This document shows positions 1 through 6,681 of a stretch of DNA of 6,933 nucleotides, one piece after another. Position 1 is the stretch's first letter; the number at the start of each line of letters is the position of its first letter. Below the pieces are notes generated by a model that saw only the letters and a list, made by a program, of their open reading frames with translations, was not told the origin of the DNA and searched no databases. Where the stretch lies: positions 1 through 6,933 of the forward strand of contig JAQGMN010000322.1 in the NCBI GenBank assembly GCA_028292345.1, read 5' to 3'. The position numbers and the translations under genes are program-made. This DNA comes from Polaromonas sp. GTDB lineage: Bacteria; Pseudomonadota; Gammaproteobacteria; Burkholderiales; Burkholderiaceae_C.

Positions 1-13
1 CGCAGGCAGACCG

Positions 14-1102
14 TCAGCTGGCCGAAGCAGGTCGGGCACCCCTGCGCCAGCCTGAAACCCGCCAAGCCACTGAACGGCCAAATCCGCGCCAGGGGTTTTC
101 CCAGAACTGGTAAAGCAACCAGGAACAAGCCAATGTCAGGACGCCTGCGGTCAACACACCTGCCAGGGCCCCAAGAAACGGAACATGCTGCCTGACAAGC
201 TCCAAGAGTGCAAAATGCAGCAGGTACGTGCCATAGCTCAAGCGGCCTGCCCACACCGACACGCCCATGAGCATTTCAGGGGGTTTTAGTGAAGCCAGTG
301 CAAGCACGGCAGGCAGCATCAGCGCAAACGATAGCGCCGCCAGCCAGCTGATCTGGTTGCGCAACCATGTGGCATTGAGTCCGTGATCGCCCAGTCGGGC
401 GAACACGTCAGCCAGCAACAGCCAGCCAGCAACGCCCAGGCCAAGGCAGATCAATGCCAGTTTTCTACTTTTCCACTTTTCAGACACTTGCCATGCCAGA
501 CCGCCAAGCAAAAACTCCACCAGCATGCCCGGCAAGTGGTGCATGGCAATATAGGCCGGGTTCTGCAAGCCGGTGTCGGCAAAATGCGCCAATGCAATCC
601 GCATGCCGAGCGCCGCGCCAACCAGAACGGCAAATCGGCCAGGCCGGCCTCGCGTCAACACGGCCATCAAAGGCAAAAACAGGTAAAACTCGACTTCGGC
701 CGGCAGGCTCCAGAAGGCCGGGTTATAAAAAAAAGTCATTTCACGAGACTGCAACTGGGCAAACACAAGGTGTTCCCACACATAAAGCACCGGCAGGCCG
801 GACCCCGCCTTCATGCCCACATACAGTGCAAGTGCCGCCAGATAGGCCGGATAAATCCTGAAGGCCCGGCGAATGGCAAACTCAAGCGGCACCAGCTTGC
901 GCCCGAGCAGATACGGCGAGAACAAGAAACCGCTCAGCACAAAAAACAGGTCCACCCCTGTATAGGCAAAACGCAGCAAGGCAATGTCAATGTTGGCATA
1001 CGACGCATAGTGCGCATACACCACCATCCCGGCGGCCAGGCCCCGCAATGCCTCAAGGCTCCAGACCGTGTGCGCCTCGTGACCGGGTTTTGGGGAATTC
1101 AT
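14..1102 (-). CDS. Membrane acyltransferase, acyltransferase_3 (OafA/YrhL-like) family
   Basis: 362-residue integral membrane protein. Family members move acyl groups, usually acetyl, from the cytoplasm onto sugars of O-antigen, exopolysaccharide or other envelope glycans. Visible family motifs, in order, are LEALRGLAAGMVVYAH (16-31, with the conserved Arg20 and the essential-type His31), GVDLFFVLSGFL (49-60), RRAFRIYPAYL (78-88), FWSLPAEVEFYL (130-141), SYGTYLLH (289-296) and the C-terminal ENP (335-337). About ten hydrophobic segments alternate with short loops, and the length is normal for a stand-alone family member without an SGNH domain. The start ATG overlaps the stop of the upstream regulator gene as ATGA, which points to translational coupling; no strong ribosome binding site is seen at the usual distance. 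The acceptor cannot be read from the sequence, and no glycosyltransferase lies in the window to suggest one. The family is certain; the substrate is unknown. Confidence 0.93.
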   Translation of the reverse strand: MNSPKPGHEAHTVWSLEALRGLAAGMVVYAHYASYANIDIALLRFAYTGVDLFFVLSGFLFSPYLLGRKLVPLEFAIRRAFRIYPAYLAALALYVGMKAGSGLPVLYVWEHLVFAQLQSREMTFFYNPAFWSLPAEVEFYLFLPLMAVLTRGRPGRFAVLVGAALGMRIALAHFADTGLQNPAYIAMHHLPGMLVEFLLGGLAWQVSEKWKSRKLALICLGLGVAGWLLLADVFARLGDHGLNATWLRNQISWLAALSFALMLPAVLALASLKPPEMLMGVSVWAGRLSYGTYLLHFALLELVRQHVPFLGALAGVLTAGVLTLACSWLLYQFWENPWRGFGRSVAWRVSGWRRGARPASAS

Positions 1103-1776
1103 GCGTTGTGGCCGGCCTCGCCGCGTGCCAGCTCATTCAGGACCAGGGGTTTTTCAATCAGCCAGCGGTCGCCATCGCGTTGCAATATCTCGTCCGACTG
1201 TAGCCGCTGCAGCGCCCGCGTGATCGATTCGCGCGTCGTGTTCAACCGCCAGGCCAGTTCTGCATGGGTCGGCAGCATCAGTTCGAGCTTTCCCGCCGCA
1301 CTCCACACCACCCACGCGCACACGCGGGAACTGACAGGGTGGACCGAGAGAATCTTTTGCCAGCTCAGGAATTCACAAACCTGCTGCGCCAGGTCAGACG
1401 CAATGCGAAAACTCATGTCTGCATTTTTTAACAAAATAATTGCCGGTTCCGGCGCCATGATGGCCAGCGTAGTGGCCGACATGGCCACCCAGGTCAGGTC
1501 AATCGGGTGCGCGGCGATCAGGTTGGCCTGTCCGAAAACCTCATTTACCTCGATGGAGGCCAGGGCCACCTCGCGGCCGTCAATCGTGTGGTCGATCGCC
1601 TGCAACCTGCCCTGAAGCACAATGCCCAGGCCCCGAAAAGCCTTCGCGCCCACCAGTAACACCTCCCGCCGCCTTAAATGGATGATGTCCATGGCAAGCG
1701 ACGCCTGCTCGACCACGGCGTCCGGAGCGTTCGCAAAAAGTGTGCATTGCTTCAGCGCCAGGCTCGATACCGGCAT
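1099..1776 (-). CDS. Crp/Fnr-family transcription regulator with degenerate cyclic-nucleotide pocket
   Basis: 225 residues, the usual size for Crp/Fnr regulators. An N-terminal cNMP-binding-type beta-roll (about 10-117, with IVLQGRLQAI and IDGREVALASI strands) is followed by a dimerisation helix (about 118-140) and a winged helix-turn-helix (about 165-208). The recognition helix reads TTRESITRALQRL (180-192). Its Arg182, Glu183 and Arg187 match the RE...R pattern by which CRP reads TGTGA half-sites. In the pocket, aligned to CRP GELGLF...RSAW, Gln83 replaces Glu72, Asp93 replaces Arg82 and Leu94 replaces Ser83, so cAMP binding as in CRP is unlikely. There is no N-terminal cysteine cluster for an Fe-S centre as in FNR. 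It is transcribed divergently from the FecR operon and coupled to the acyltransferase gene, so it may control either or both. The start is supported by GGAAAG 8 nt upstream. The family is secure; the signal and targets are inferred. Confidence 0.92.
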   Translation of the reverse strand: MPVSSLALKQCTLFANAPDAVVEQASLAMDIIHLRRREVLLVGAKAFRGLGIVLQGRLQAIDHTIDGREVALASIEVNEVFGQANLIAAHPIDLTWVAMSATTLAIMAPEPAIILLKNADMSFRIASDLAQQVCEFLSWQKILSVHPVSSRVCAWVVWSAAGKLELMLPTHAELAWRLNTTRESITRALQRLQSDEILQRDGDRWLIEKPLVLNELARGEAGHNA

Positions 1777-1784
1777 TTAAATAG

Positions 1785-1790
1785 CTTTCC
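1785..1790 (-). promoter_or_regulatory. Ribosome binding site of the Crp/Fnr regulator gene
   Basis: On the minus strand GGAAAG lies 8 nt before the ATG whose first base is 1776. This is a reasonable Shine-Dalgarno match at a normal distance and fixes the start of the regulator. Confidence 0.55.
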
Positions 1791-1805
1791 AGACCACCAT
1801 GCCGC

Positions 1806-1811
1806 TAAAAT
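1806..1811 (+). promoter_or_regulatory. Possible -10 box for the FecR operon
   Basis: TAAAAT matches the sigma70 -10 consensus at 5 of 6 positions and would place transcription start near 1818, about 30 nt before the FecR start codon. No good -35 hexamer is found 16-18 nt upstream, so the promoter would be weak or need an activator. The gap between the two divergent operons is only about 70 bp, and any promoter for the leftward operon must overlap it. This is a tentative call from one short motif. Confidence 0.25.
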
Positions 1812-1836
1812 CCAAAGCTGAGCTGTTCCAAACTTC

Positions 1837-1841
1837 GGGAG
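1837..1841 (+). promoter_or_regulatory. Ribosome binding site deciding the FecR-protein start
   Basis: GGGAG sits 6 nt before ATG 1848 but directly abuts an in-frame TTG at 1842. Only the ATG has a usable spacing, so the start is placed at 1848 and not at the longer TTG frame. Confidence 0.65.
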
Positions 1842-1847
1842 TTGAAA

Positions 1848-3359
1848 ATGTTGTGTGCATTGCCGCGTATTGTAATTCTCGCAACATTATTTTTAATTTC
1901 ACATCTGTCGGTGCTCGCCGCCGGGCCCGTGTCCGTCGCCCGGGTGGCCCTCGCGGTCGGCGACGCCAAAAGGGTGGACGCGGCCGGACAGACCGAGCAG
2001 CTGCGCCTGGGCTCCACGCTGGCCGATGGCGACCGGGTGGTCACCGGCAAGGATGCGGTCGTCATCCTTGTCTTTGTCGACAAGGGCCGCGTTTCATTGC
2101 GCGCCGACACCGAGCTGATCATTCGCAAATACCGGGCCGATCCGGCCGGCCTCGACAGCCAGATCACTTTTGAACTCGTTCGCGGCGCGATGCGGCAAAT
2201 ATCAGGCCATGCGGCGCAACTTCAGCCAGAGCGTTACCGGCTCAACACCCCCATTGCCGCCATTGGCGTGCGGGGAACGGACTTTCTGGCCAAGACCCAA
2301 GGCGACACCCTGGAAACTTTCGTCCAGGAGGGCAAGATCGTCATTCTTCCCGGCGGAATTTCCAGCAGCTGCTCGCTGGCCGGCGCCTCCAGCCAGTTGT
2401 GTGCGCCGCTAGCCGCCATTTCGGCAGACGATGCCAGCCGCTACCTTCGCCTGCTCGCCACCGGAAAAATCGAGCGGCGCATGATCTCCAATGACGAAAT
2501 GGAGCAGGTGTTTGGCATCAGCGTGGCAAAGCTGGCCGTTCCCGGCGAAACCGTCCGCATGGCCGCTGCCAGCTCAAAAAGCATCGATACGGCCAAGCCT
2601 GCCAGCATGATGGAGGAGTTTCCCCGCAGCCCCAGTGCCCGTTCTGAAGACCAGCTCAATGAAGTGAAGAGCCAGGCAGCCAGCCACAAGCTGGAGGACG
2701 GCAATGCCATTGCCGGCACACTCCTGCCGCCTGTGATTGTTGAGCCCGTCGTGTCGGTGGCGCCCATTGCGGCGGAAGCGGGCGCACCTGGCCCTGCCGT
2801 TTCCCCAGCCAGTCCCGCCGTCCCGGTAGTGACCGGTCCCGTCGTGCTTCCTGCGCCAGTGTTCAAGCAACTGGTGTGGGGCCGTTTTGCGTATGCAAAA
2901 GACCTTCCCCTTCAGCTCCCCGTCCCCTACGAAGAGGCCAGCCAGGGCCGCCATGTCACGGTCGGCCTGCTGGGACAATATGCCCTGTGGCGCGCCAATC
3001 CGTCGGGCACCCTCGACGGCTCGCTGCGCGGAAAGACCGAGTTCGACATGACCTCGGGCGAGGCAGTGTTCCAGAGCGGTTTGAGCGTTTCGGCAGCGCA
3101 AATCCAGAAGGCTTCGCTCAGCGTTGACTTTGACCGCGCGCGGTTTGACACCAGCATGACCCTGAGCAGTGCCCAGACGGGTGCGGTCGGCCTTAGTGCT
3201 ACCGGAAAGATCAACGATGAAGGCGTGTTCAACGGCGGAAATTCCCTGCAGCACGTTGCCGGGGCGCTGACCCGCGATGGCAAGGAAGCCGGCATGCTGT
3301 TTACCCGTACCCATGAACTTGGAGCATTTCAGGGCGTGACCTTGTGGAATGCTCGATGA
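1848..3359 (+). CDS. Secreted FecR-domain protein with C-terminal TbpB-like beta-barrel domain
   Basis: 503 residues from ATG 1848. Residues 1-25 form a Sec signal peptide (hydrophobic VILATLFLIS, cleavage likely after LAA); there is no lipobox cysteine. A FecR domain follows at about 27-166, with LGSTLADGDRVVTGKDAVV, the repeated beta-strand pattern, LVRGAMRQISG and the signature TPIAAIGVRGTDF (134-146). Two cysteines (175 and 185) in a short loop after it could form a disulfide. A Pro/Val/Ala-rich linker (about 288-338) leads to a beta-rich C-terminal domain (about 339-503), with strands such as ASLSVDFDRARFDTSMTL and the end motif VAGALTRDGKEAGMLF. That pattern resembles the eight-stranded barrel domain of TbpB-like and hemophilin-like proteins. 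Unlike classical FecR there is no inner-membrane helix, no cytoplasmic anti-sigma region and no FecI gene nearby, so it is not a standard iron-signalling anti-sigma factor. The stop overlaps the next start as ATGA. The FecR domain is secure; the barrel assignment is from pattern recognition. Confidence 0.9.
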   Translation: MLCALPRIVILATLFLISHLSVLAAGPVSVARVALAVGDAKRVDAAGQTEQLRLGSTLADGDRVVTGKDAVVILVFVDKGRVSLRADTELIIRKYRADPAGLDSQITFELVRGAMRQISGHAAQLQPERYRLNTPIAAIGVRGTDFLAKTQGDTLETFVQEGKIVILPGGISSSCSLAGASSQLCAPLAAISADDASRYLRLLATGKIERRMISNDEMEQVFGISVAKLAVPGETVRMAAASSKSIDTAKPASMMEEFPRSPSARSEDQLNEVKSQAASHKLEDGNAIAGTLLPPVIVEPVVSVAPIAAEAGAPGPAVSPASPAVPVVTGPVVLPAPVFKQLVWGRFAYAKDLPLQLPVPYEEASQGRHVTVGLLGQYALWRANPSGTLDGSLRGKTEFDMTSGEAVFQSGLSVSAAQIQKASLSVDFDRARFDTSMTLSSAQTGAVGLSATGKINDEGVFNGGNSLQHVAGALTRDGKEAGMLFTRTHELGAFQGVTLWNAR

Positions 3360-5215
3360 GTCCAGGCCATCTGGGCTTGAAGTGGCGTCTTGGATTGATG
3401 GCTGTCGCGCTGGCAGGCAGCGCATTTTTTTCGCAATTGCAGGTGACGGGATGGGCTGACGCGCAACTGCATGATTTGTTCACGCGCTGGCTGCCGCCCC
3501 GGCCGGCCACCGCACAGCTCGTGCTGGTCGACATCGACGAGCGCAGCCTGGCCGAAATCGGCCCCTGGCCCTGGCCGCGCCCCGTCATTGCCCAGCTGAT
3601 GAAGTCCCTGCGCGACCGCGGCGTCAGGCTGCAGGTGTGGGACATGTTCCTGTCCGAGACCGCCTCCGGCGATGCAGAGGTCCAAAAGCTGCTGGCCGGT
3701 TCCGCGTCCGACATCCTGCTGTCGCAGGTGCTCGTCGTCGACCCCGCCGTGCAGGACCCGCCGCACGCCGGAAGCCTGCATGCCATGCCAGGCGCGCCCG
3801 ATGTTTGCGCGTCCCACGCCCCCATCATCGGGCAGTTTGGCGTGGCCGGCACCTTGCAGCCCCGCTATGTCGGCCATATCAGCGCCACCCCCGACGTCGA
3901 CGGGCGGCTGCGTAAATTGCCTGCCGTGCTGTGCCATGCCGGCCAGCGCTATCCGCAACTCGCCATTGCCGCAGCACTGGCGCTGGAGCCCGATGCGCCC
4001 TGGACGCTGCGCGCAGGCAGTTTTCCTTTTGGACCGCACCGCTGGCTGGAGCGCGGAAAGCTCCAGTTCGCCCTGGATGCAAACGGCTACCTGCCGATTG
4101 CCTACCATCGCCCGCACACCGCCTGGCCGGCCATCAGCGCCTCCCAGCTGCTGGACCCCAATGCCTCCCTGCTGCCTCTGCAAAACCAGGTCGTGGTCAT
4201 CGGGGCCACGGCGCTGGGCCTGGGGGACACCATCAACACGCCCCACCATGCCCATGCGCCCGGCGCCAGCGTCCATGCCGAACTGATGGGCGCCGCCATC
4301 GACCACAGCTGGGTGGTTTCCCCGCGCTCGTCGGCCCTGATTGCCGCCGCCATGGCGGCGTTGCTGGCGCTCATGCTGTTTCCCTTGCTCCAGCTCCAGC
4401 GGCGTCCCGCCTTGAGCGCCCTGGCACTGGCGGGCGCGCTGGCCGCTCCCCTGATGATTGCCATCTTTGCGCGCTTTGCCGACCTGACGCTGCCCATGGC
4501 GGCGCCCTGCGCCGCCCTGATGTGCTTCAGCCTGGGGCTTTTCATGGCGCAGGCAAACACCGAGCGCCGCCAGGTGCTGCGCCTGGCCGCCCATCTTGAA
4601 AGCTTTCTGCCGCGCGGACTGGCCCATGACATCGCGCAGCAAAATCCCAGCGGCGAAAGCCTGGGAAAGCCCTGCGAGGGCGTGCTGCTGGCGCTTCGCA
4701 TCGTCGGGCTGGAGCGCTGGATTGGCTCGGTCGACAGCCTGCAGGCCCTGGCCCTGGTGCATGCCGTCAGCACCCTGGCGGACCGCAGCGCCACCTGGCA
4801 CGGCGGCGCCCTGGAGCATGTGCAAGGCGAAACGTTTTTGCTGGCGTGGCCGCATTCAGACACCTCGGGCGTTAGCGCCGCCATTGCCGCCGGCCGAAAG
4901 CTCCTCCATGAACTCGAGCCCCTGCTCCAGCACAACGAAAGCGAGTACAACCCGCTGGGCGCGCGCGTCGCGGTCGAGGCCGGTTCCTTCCTTGTCGGCG
5001 TGGTGGGTTCGCGGGCCAGCCGCAGGCCCCTGCTGCTCGGCCCCGTGGCTGACACCGTGCTGGCCATGCTTTCCCTGTGCGACGAACTTGCCGCGTCCCT
5101 GCTGGTAGGCCCCAACGCCGCGGACACCCGTCCAGAAAGCACGCTGCACTGCCTGGGCCAGTTCCTGCTCCCCGACCAGATGCATCCCAAGCCCTTGTAC
5201 AGATCCGAAGTGTGA
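3356..5215 (+). CDS. CHASE2-domain membrane sensor with degenerate class III adenylate-cyclase domain
   Basis: 619 residues from ATG 3356, which overlaps the FecR-protein stop; a GTG four codons upstream (3344) is an alternative start. One N-terminal membrane helix (about 10-26) precedes an extracytoplasmic CHASE2 domain (about 30-320), with VLVDIDERSLAEIGPWPWPR (56-75) and the late GDTINTP...PGASVHAELMG block. Three close membrane helices follow (about 327-346, 353-374, 380-398). The cytoplasmic part (about 440-590) has the class III cyclase fold: GVLLALRIVGLERW, GGALEHVQGETFLLAW, ARVAVEAGSFLVGVVGS and LLLGPVADTVLAMLSL. The catalytic residues are not conserved: Arg448 and Glu492 stand at the two metal-Asp positions, Asp566 and Ala570 at the transition-state Asn and Arg, and His488 at the base-contact Lys. 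Known CHASE2 cyclases make cAMP in response to an unknown periplasmic cue; this one probably does not and may act as a ligand-binding or scaffold domain. Fold confident, loss of activity inferred. Confidence 0.92.
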   Translation: MSPGHLGLKWRLGLMAVALAGSAFFSQLQVTGWADAQLHDLFTRWLPPRPATAQLVLVDIDERSLAEIGPWPWPRPVIAQLMKSLRDRGVRLQVWDMFLSETASGDAEVQKLLAGSASDILLSQVLVVDPAVQDPPHAGSLHAMPGAPDVCASHAPIIGQFGVAGTLQPRYVGHISATPDVDGRLRKLPAVLCHAGQRYPQLAIAAALALEPDAPWTLRAGSFPFGPHRWLERGKLQFALDANGYLPIAYHRPHTAWPAISASQLLDPNASLLPLQNQVVVIGATALGLGDTINTPHHAHAPGASVHAELMGAAIDHSWVVSPRSSALIAAAMAALLALMLFPLLQLQRRPALSALALAGALAAPLMIAIFARFADLTLPMAAPCAALMCFSLGLFMAQANTERRQVLRLAAHLESFLPRGLAHDIAQQNPSGESLGKPCEGVLLALRIVGLERWIGSVDSLQALALVHAVSTLADRSATWHGGALEHVQGETFLLAWPHSDTSGVSAAIAAGRKLLHELEPLLQHNESEYNPLGARVAVEAGSFLVGVVGSRASRRPLLLGPVADTVLAMLSLCDELAASLLVGPNAADTRPESTLHCLGQFLLPDQMHPKPLYRSEV

Positions 5216-6429
5216 GCCTTCATCCTGTTGCTTTCAATTCCACGGCCTTGCACGTCGGGTTTTGCCGGTGGCCGGCCGCGCTGTGCGTGTTGCTGGCGCT
5301 GTGGGCCGGCGCCGCCCTGGCGCAGGCGCCAGAGCTCAATGCCCAGGACGGCGCCGAAGCCGATCAGGCGTTCGAACAGGCCCTTAAGGAATTGCAACTG
5401 GAGCAATGGGGCCAGGCCGAGCTCTACCTTGAACGCAGCCTCATGCACAACGCCGACCATGCGGAGGCCCGGCTTCAGCTCGCCCTGCTGCTGGCGCGGC
5501 GCGGCCAGCTCGATGCCGCCAGGGCGCTGATTGAAAGTCTCATCGACGACCCGCGCACGCCCGCCGGGCACCGCGAACGGCTGCAAACCCTGCTGGCCAG
5601 TTCAATGCCCCTGGCGCTCCCGCCGCCGCCAGCCAGGCTGCCCGCGCAGACAAAGGCAGAAATCACCATCGGCTACACGCGCAACCCCTATGCACGGTCC
5701 AGCCTTGACGAACTCACGCTCACCCTGGCGCAAGGCAGTATCACCTTGCCCGTGGCCCGGAACGACCAGCCCGCCGGCACGGTCAGCCTGGCGCTGCGCC
5801 ATGTCGTGCAGGACCAGTGGGGCCTGGAAGTCAACCAGCAGAAGTGGGGCGGCTCCGAAGGGCGCAGCGCCGGCAGCCTGCTGGTGTTTGGCGCCGGCAC
5901 AGTGGCAGGGCAGGGCGTCCAGTGGTCCGCGCTGGCCCTGCGCTCGCTGGACGACACCACACGCCAGGCCGTAGGCCTGTCCATTCCCCACCAGGCCTGG
6001 CGCTTCACGGCCGGGCTGTTCAACGAGTCCGCGCTCGAACGCCGCGGCTACACCCTGCGCTTTGACCGCGCCCTGGCCATGCCGCCGAGCCTGCAGTTTG
6101 TGGGCTATGCCGAGCTGGAGCGGGCCACGGCAGGAAAGTCAAGCCTGGCGCGCGCCGGCATCCTGGCCGAATGGGCTGTGGCGCCTTCCTGGGTGGTGTC
6201 AGGGCAGGCCACGCTCCACCGTGACCTCCAGGGTTACAGCCCTCTGCTGGAAAGCAATGCGCCCCGCAAGATGCTGGCCGCCTACCTGGCGCTGGAGCGC
6301 CACTGGGAGCCCGCGCCCCGGTGGCGCATTGCCGGGCGGGTCCACGCAGCGCAGCGCTGGAGCAACATATCCCTGTTTGAATACCGCGACGCCGGCGTGC
6401 AGCTCAGCCTGCAGCGTTTGTGGCCCTAG
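5212..6429 (+). CDS. TPR-containing outer-membrane beta-barrel protein, Slam (DUF560)-like
   Basis: 405 residues if translation starts at GTG 5212, whose GTGA overlaps the stop of the CHASE2 gene; the frame is open further upstream but inside that gene. A signal peptide runs to about residue 38 (PAALCVLLALWAGAALAQ, cleavage after ALA). Residues 48-132 are helical with TPR-like spacing (WGQAELYLERSLMHNADHAEA, then ARLQLALLLARRGQLDAARA). After a Pro-rich joint, residues about 147-405 alternate polar and hydrophobic residues in some 14-15 strands, from AEITIGYTRN to a C-terminal aromatic beta-signal GVQLSLQRLW, one residue before the end. A periplasmic TPR domain plus a 14-strand barrel ending in SN..LFEYR is the layout of Slam/type XI translocators, although at 405 residues this one is shorter than classical Slams. 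The upstream FecR protein with its barrel domain could be the cargo. The barrel is well supported; membership of DUF560 is a tentative reading. No terminator is seen after it. Confidence 0.85.
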   Translation: MSLHPVAFNSTALHVGFCRWPAALCVLLALWAGAALAQAPELNAQDGAEADQAFEQALKELQLEQWGQAELYLERSLMHNADHAEARLQLALLLARRGQLDAARALIESLIDDPRTPAGHRERLQTLLASSMPLALPPPPARLPAQTKAEITIGYTRNPYARSSLDELTLTLAQGSITLPVARNDQPAGTVSLALRHVVQDQWGLEVNQQKWGGSEGRSAGSLLVFGAGTVAGQGVQWSALALRSLDDTTRQAVGLSIPHQAWRFTAGLFNESALERRGYTLRFDRALAMPPSLQFVGYAELERATAGKSSLARAGILAEWAVAPSWVVSGQATLHRDLQGYSPLLESNAPRKMLAAYLALERHWEPAPRWRIAGRVHAAQRWSNISLFEYRDAGVQLSLQRLWP

Positions 6430-6522
6430 AGTCGCATAGAGCCAAACATACTCGTCCAAGCCCCTGCCGCACTGATCCACGTCCCCCGGATTCGTCATCT
6501 GGCGCTTGCAAAGCCACCGCTT

Positions 6523-6632
6523 CGTCATCGCGAGGCCGCAGACCATGGCGATCCATGGCTGGTTTAGGCGCAGTCATGGATTGCCGCACTTCTGTCATTG
6601 CGAGGAGCGAATGCAACGCGGCAATCGCAATG
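6523..6632. repeat. Palindromic dispersed-repeat block (CGTCATTGCGAG type)
   Basis: Two related units are seen: CGTCATCGCGAGG at 6523-6535 followed by two CCATGG palindromes (6543-6548, 6553-6558), and TGTCATTGCGAGGAGCGAA at 6594-6612. Around the second unit GATTGCCGC (6579-6587) pairs perfectly with GCGGCAATC (6618-6626), and CATTGCG (6596-6602) pairs with CGCAATG (6626-6632), so alternative stem-loops can form. The CGTCATTGCGAG...GCGGCAATC wording matches, from memory, a non-coding palindromic repeat scattered through many bacterial genomes. It lies just after the operon, where such elements often sit and may affect 3' end formation. Copy number in this genome cannot be seen here. Confidence 0.65.
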
Positions 6633-6663
6633 GCCCGAATATTAAAAATTATTTCATCTATTT

Positions 6664-6677
6664 CAGGCTTTTGCCTG
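6664..6677. repeat. Small perfect hairpin
   Basis: CAGGC and GCCTG form a perfect 5-bp stem around a TTTT loop. No U-run follows directly on either strand, so this is not called a terminator. It separates the palindromic block from the tandem repeat. Confidence 0.35.
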
Positions 6678-6681
6678 TCGA

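Noticed and set aside
383..1615. Long plus-strand frame (410 codons) opposite the acyltransferase and regulator genes
   Set aside because: Antisense shadow in GC-rich DNA. It has no domain pattern, is Gln/Arg/His-rich, and lies against two genes with clear family motifs.
1831..1843. AACT-TCGGG-AGTT hairpin that could hide the FecR ribosome binding site
   Set aside because: A 4-bp AT-rich stem is too weak to call a regulatory structure and is expected by chance.
1842..1847. TTG at 1842 as start of the FecR protein
   Set aside because: GGGAG directly abuts it with zero spacing, whereas ATG 1848 has a 6-nt spacing.
3329..5586. Long minus-strand frames of about 500 codons opposite the CHASE2 and barrel genes
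   Set aside because: Low-complexity Gln/Gly/Arg-rich or Ser/Arg-rich translations, explained by codon bias of the real plus-strand genes.
6664..6677. CAGGC-TTTT-GCCTG hairpin as a Rho-independent terminator
   Set aside because: The stem is only 5 bp and no T-run follows on either strand.
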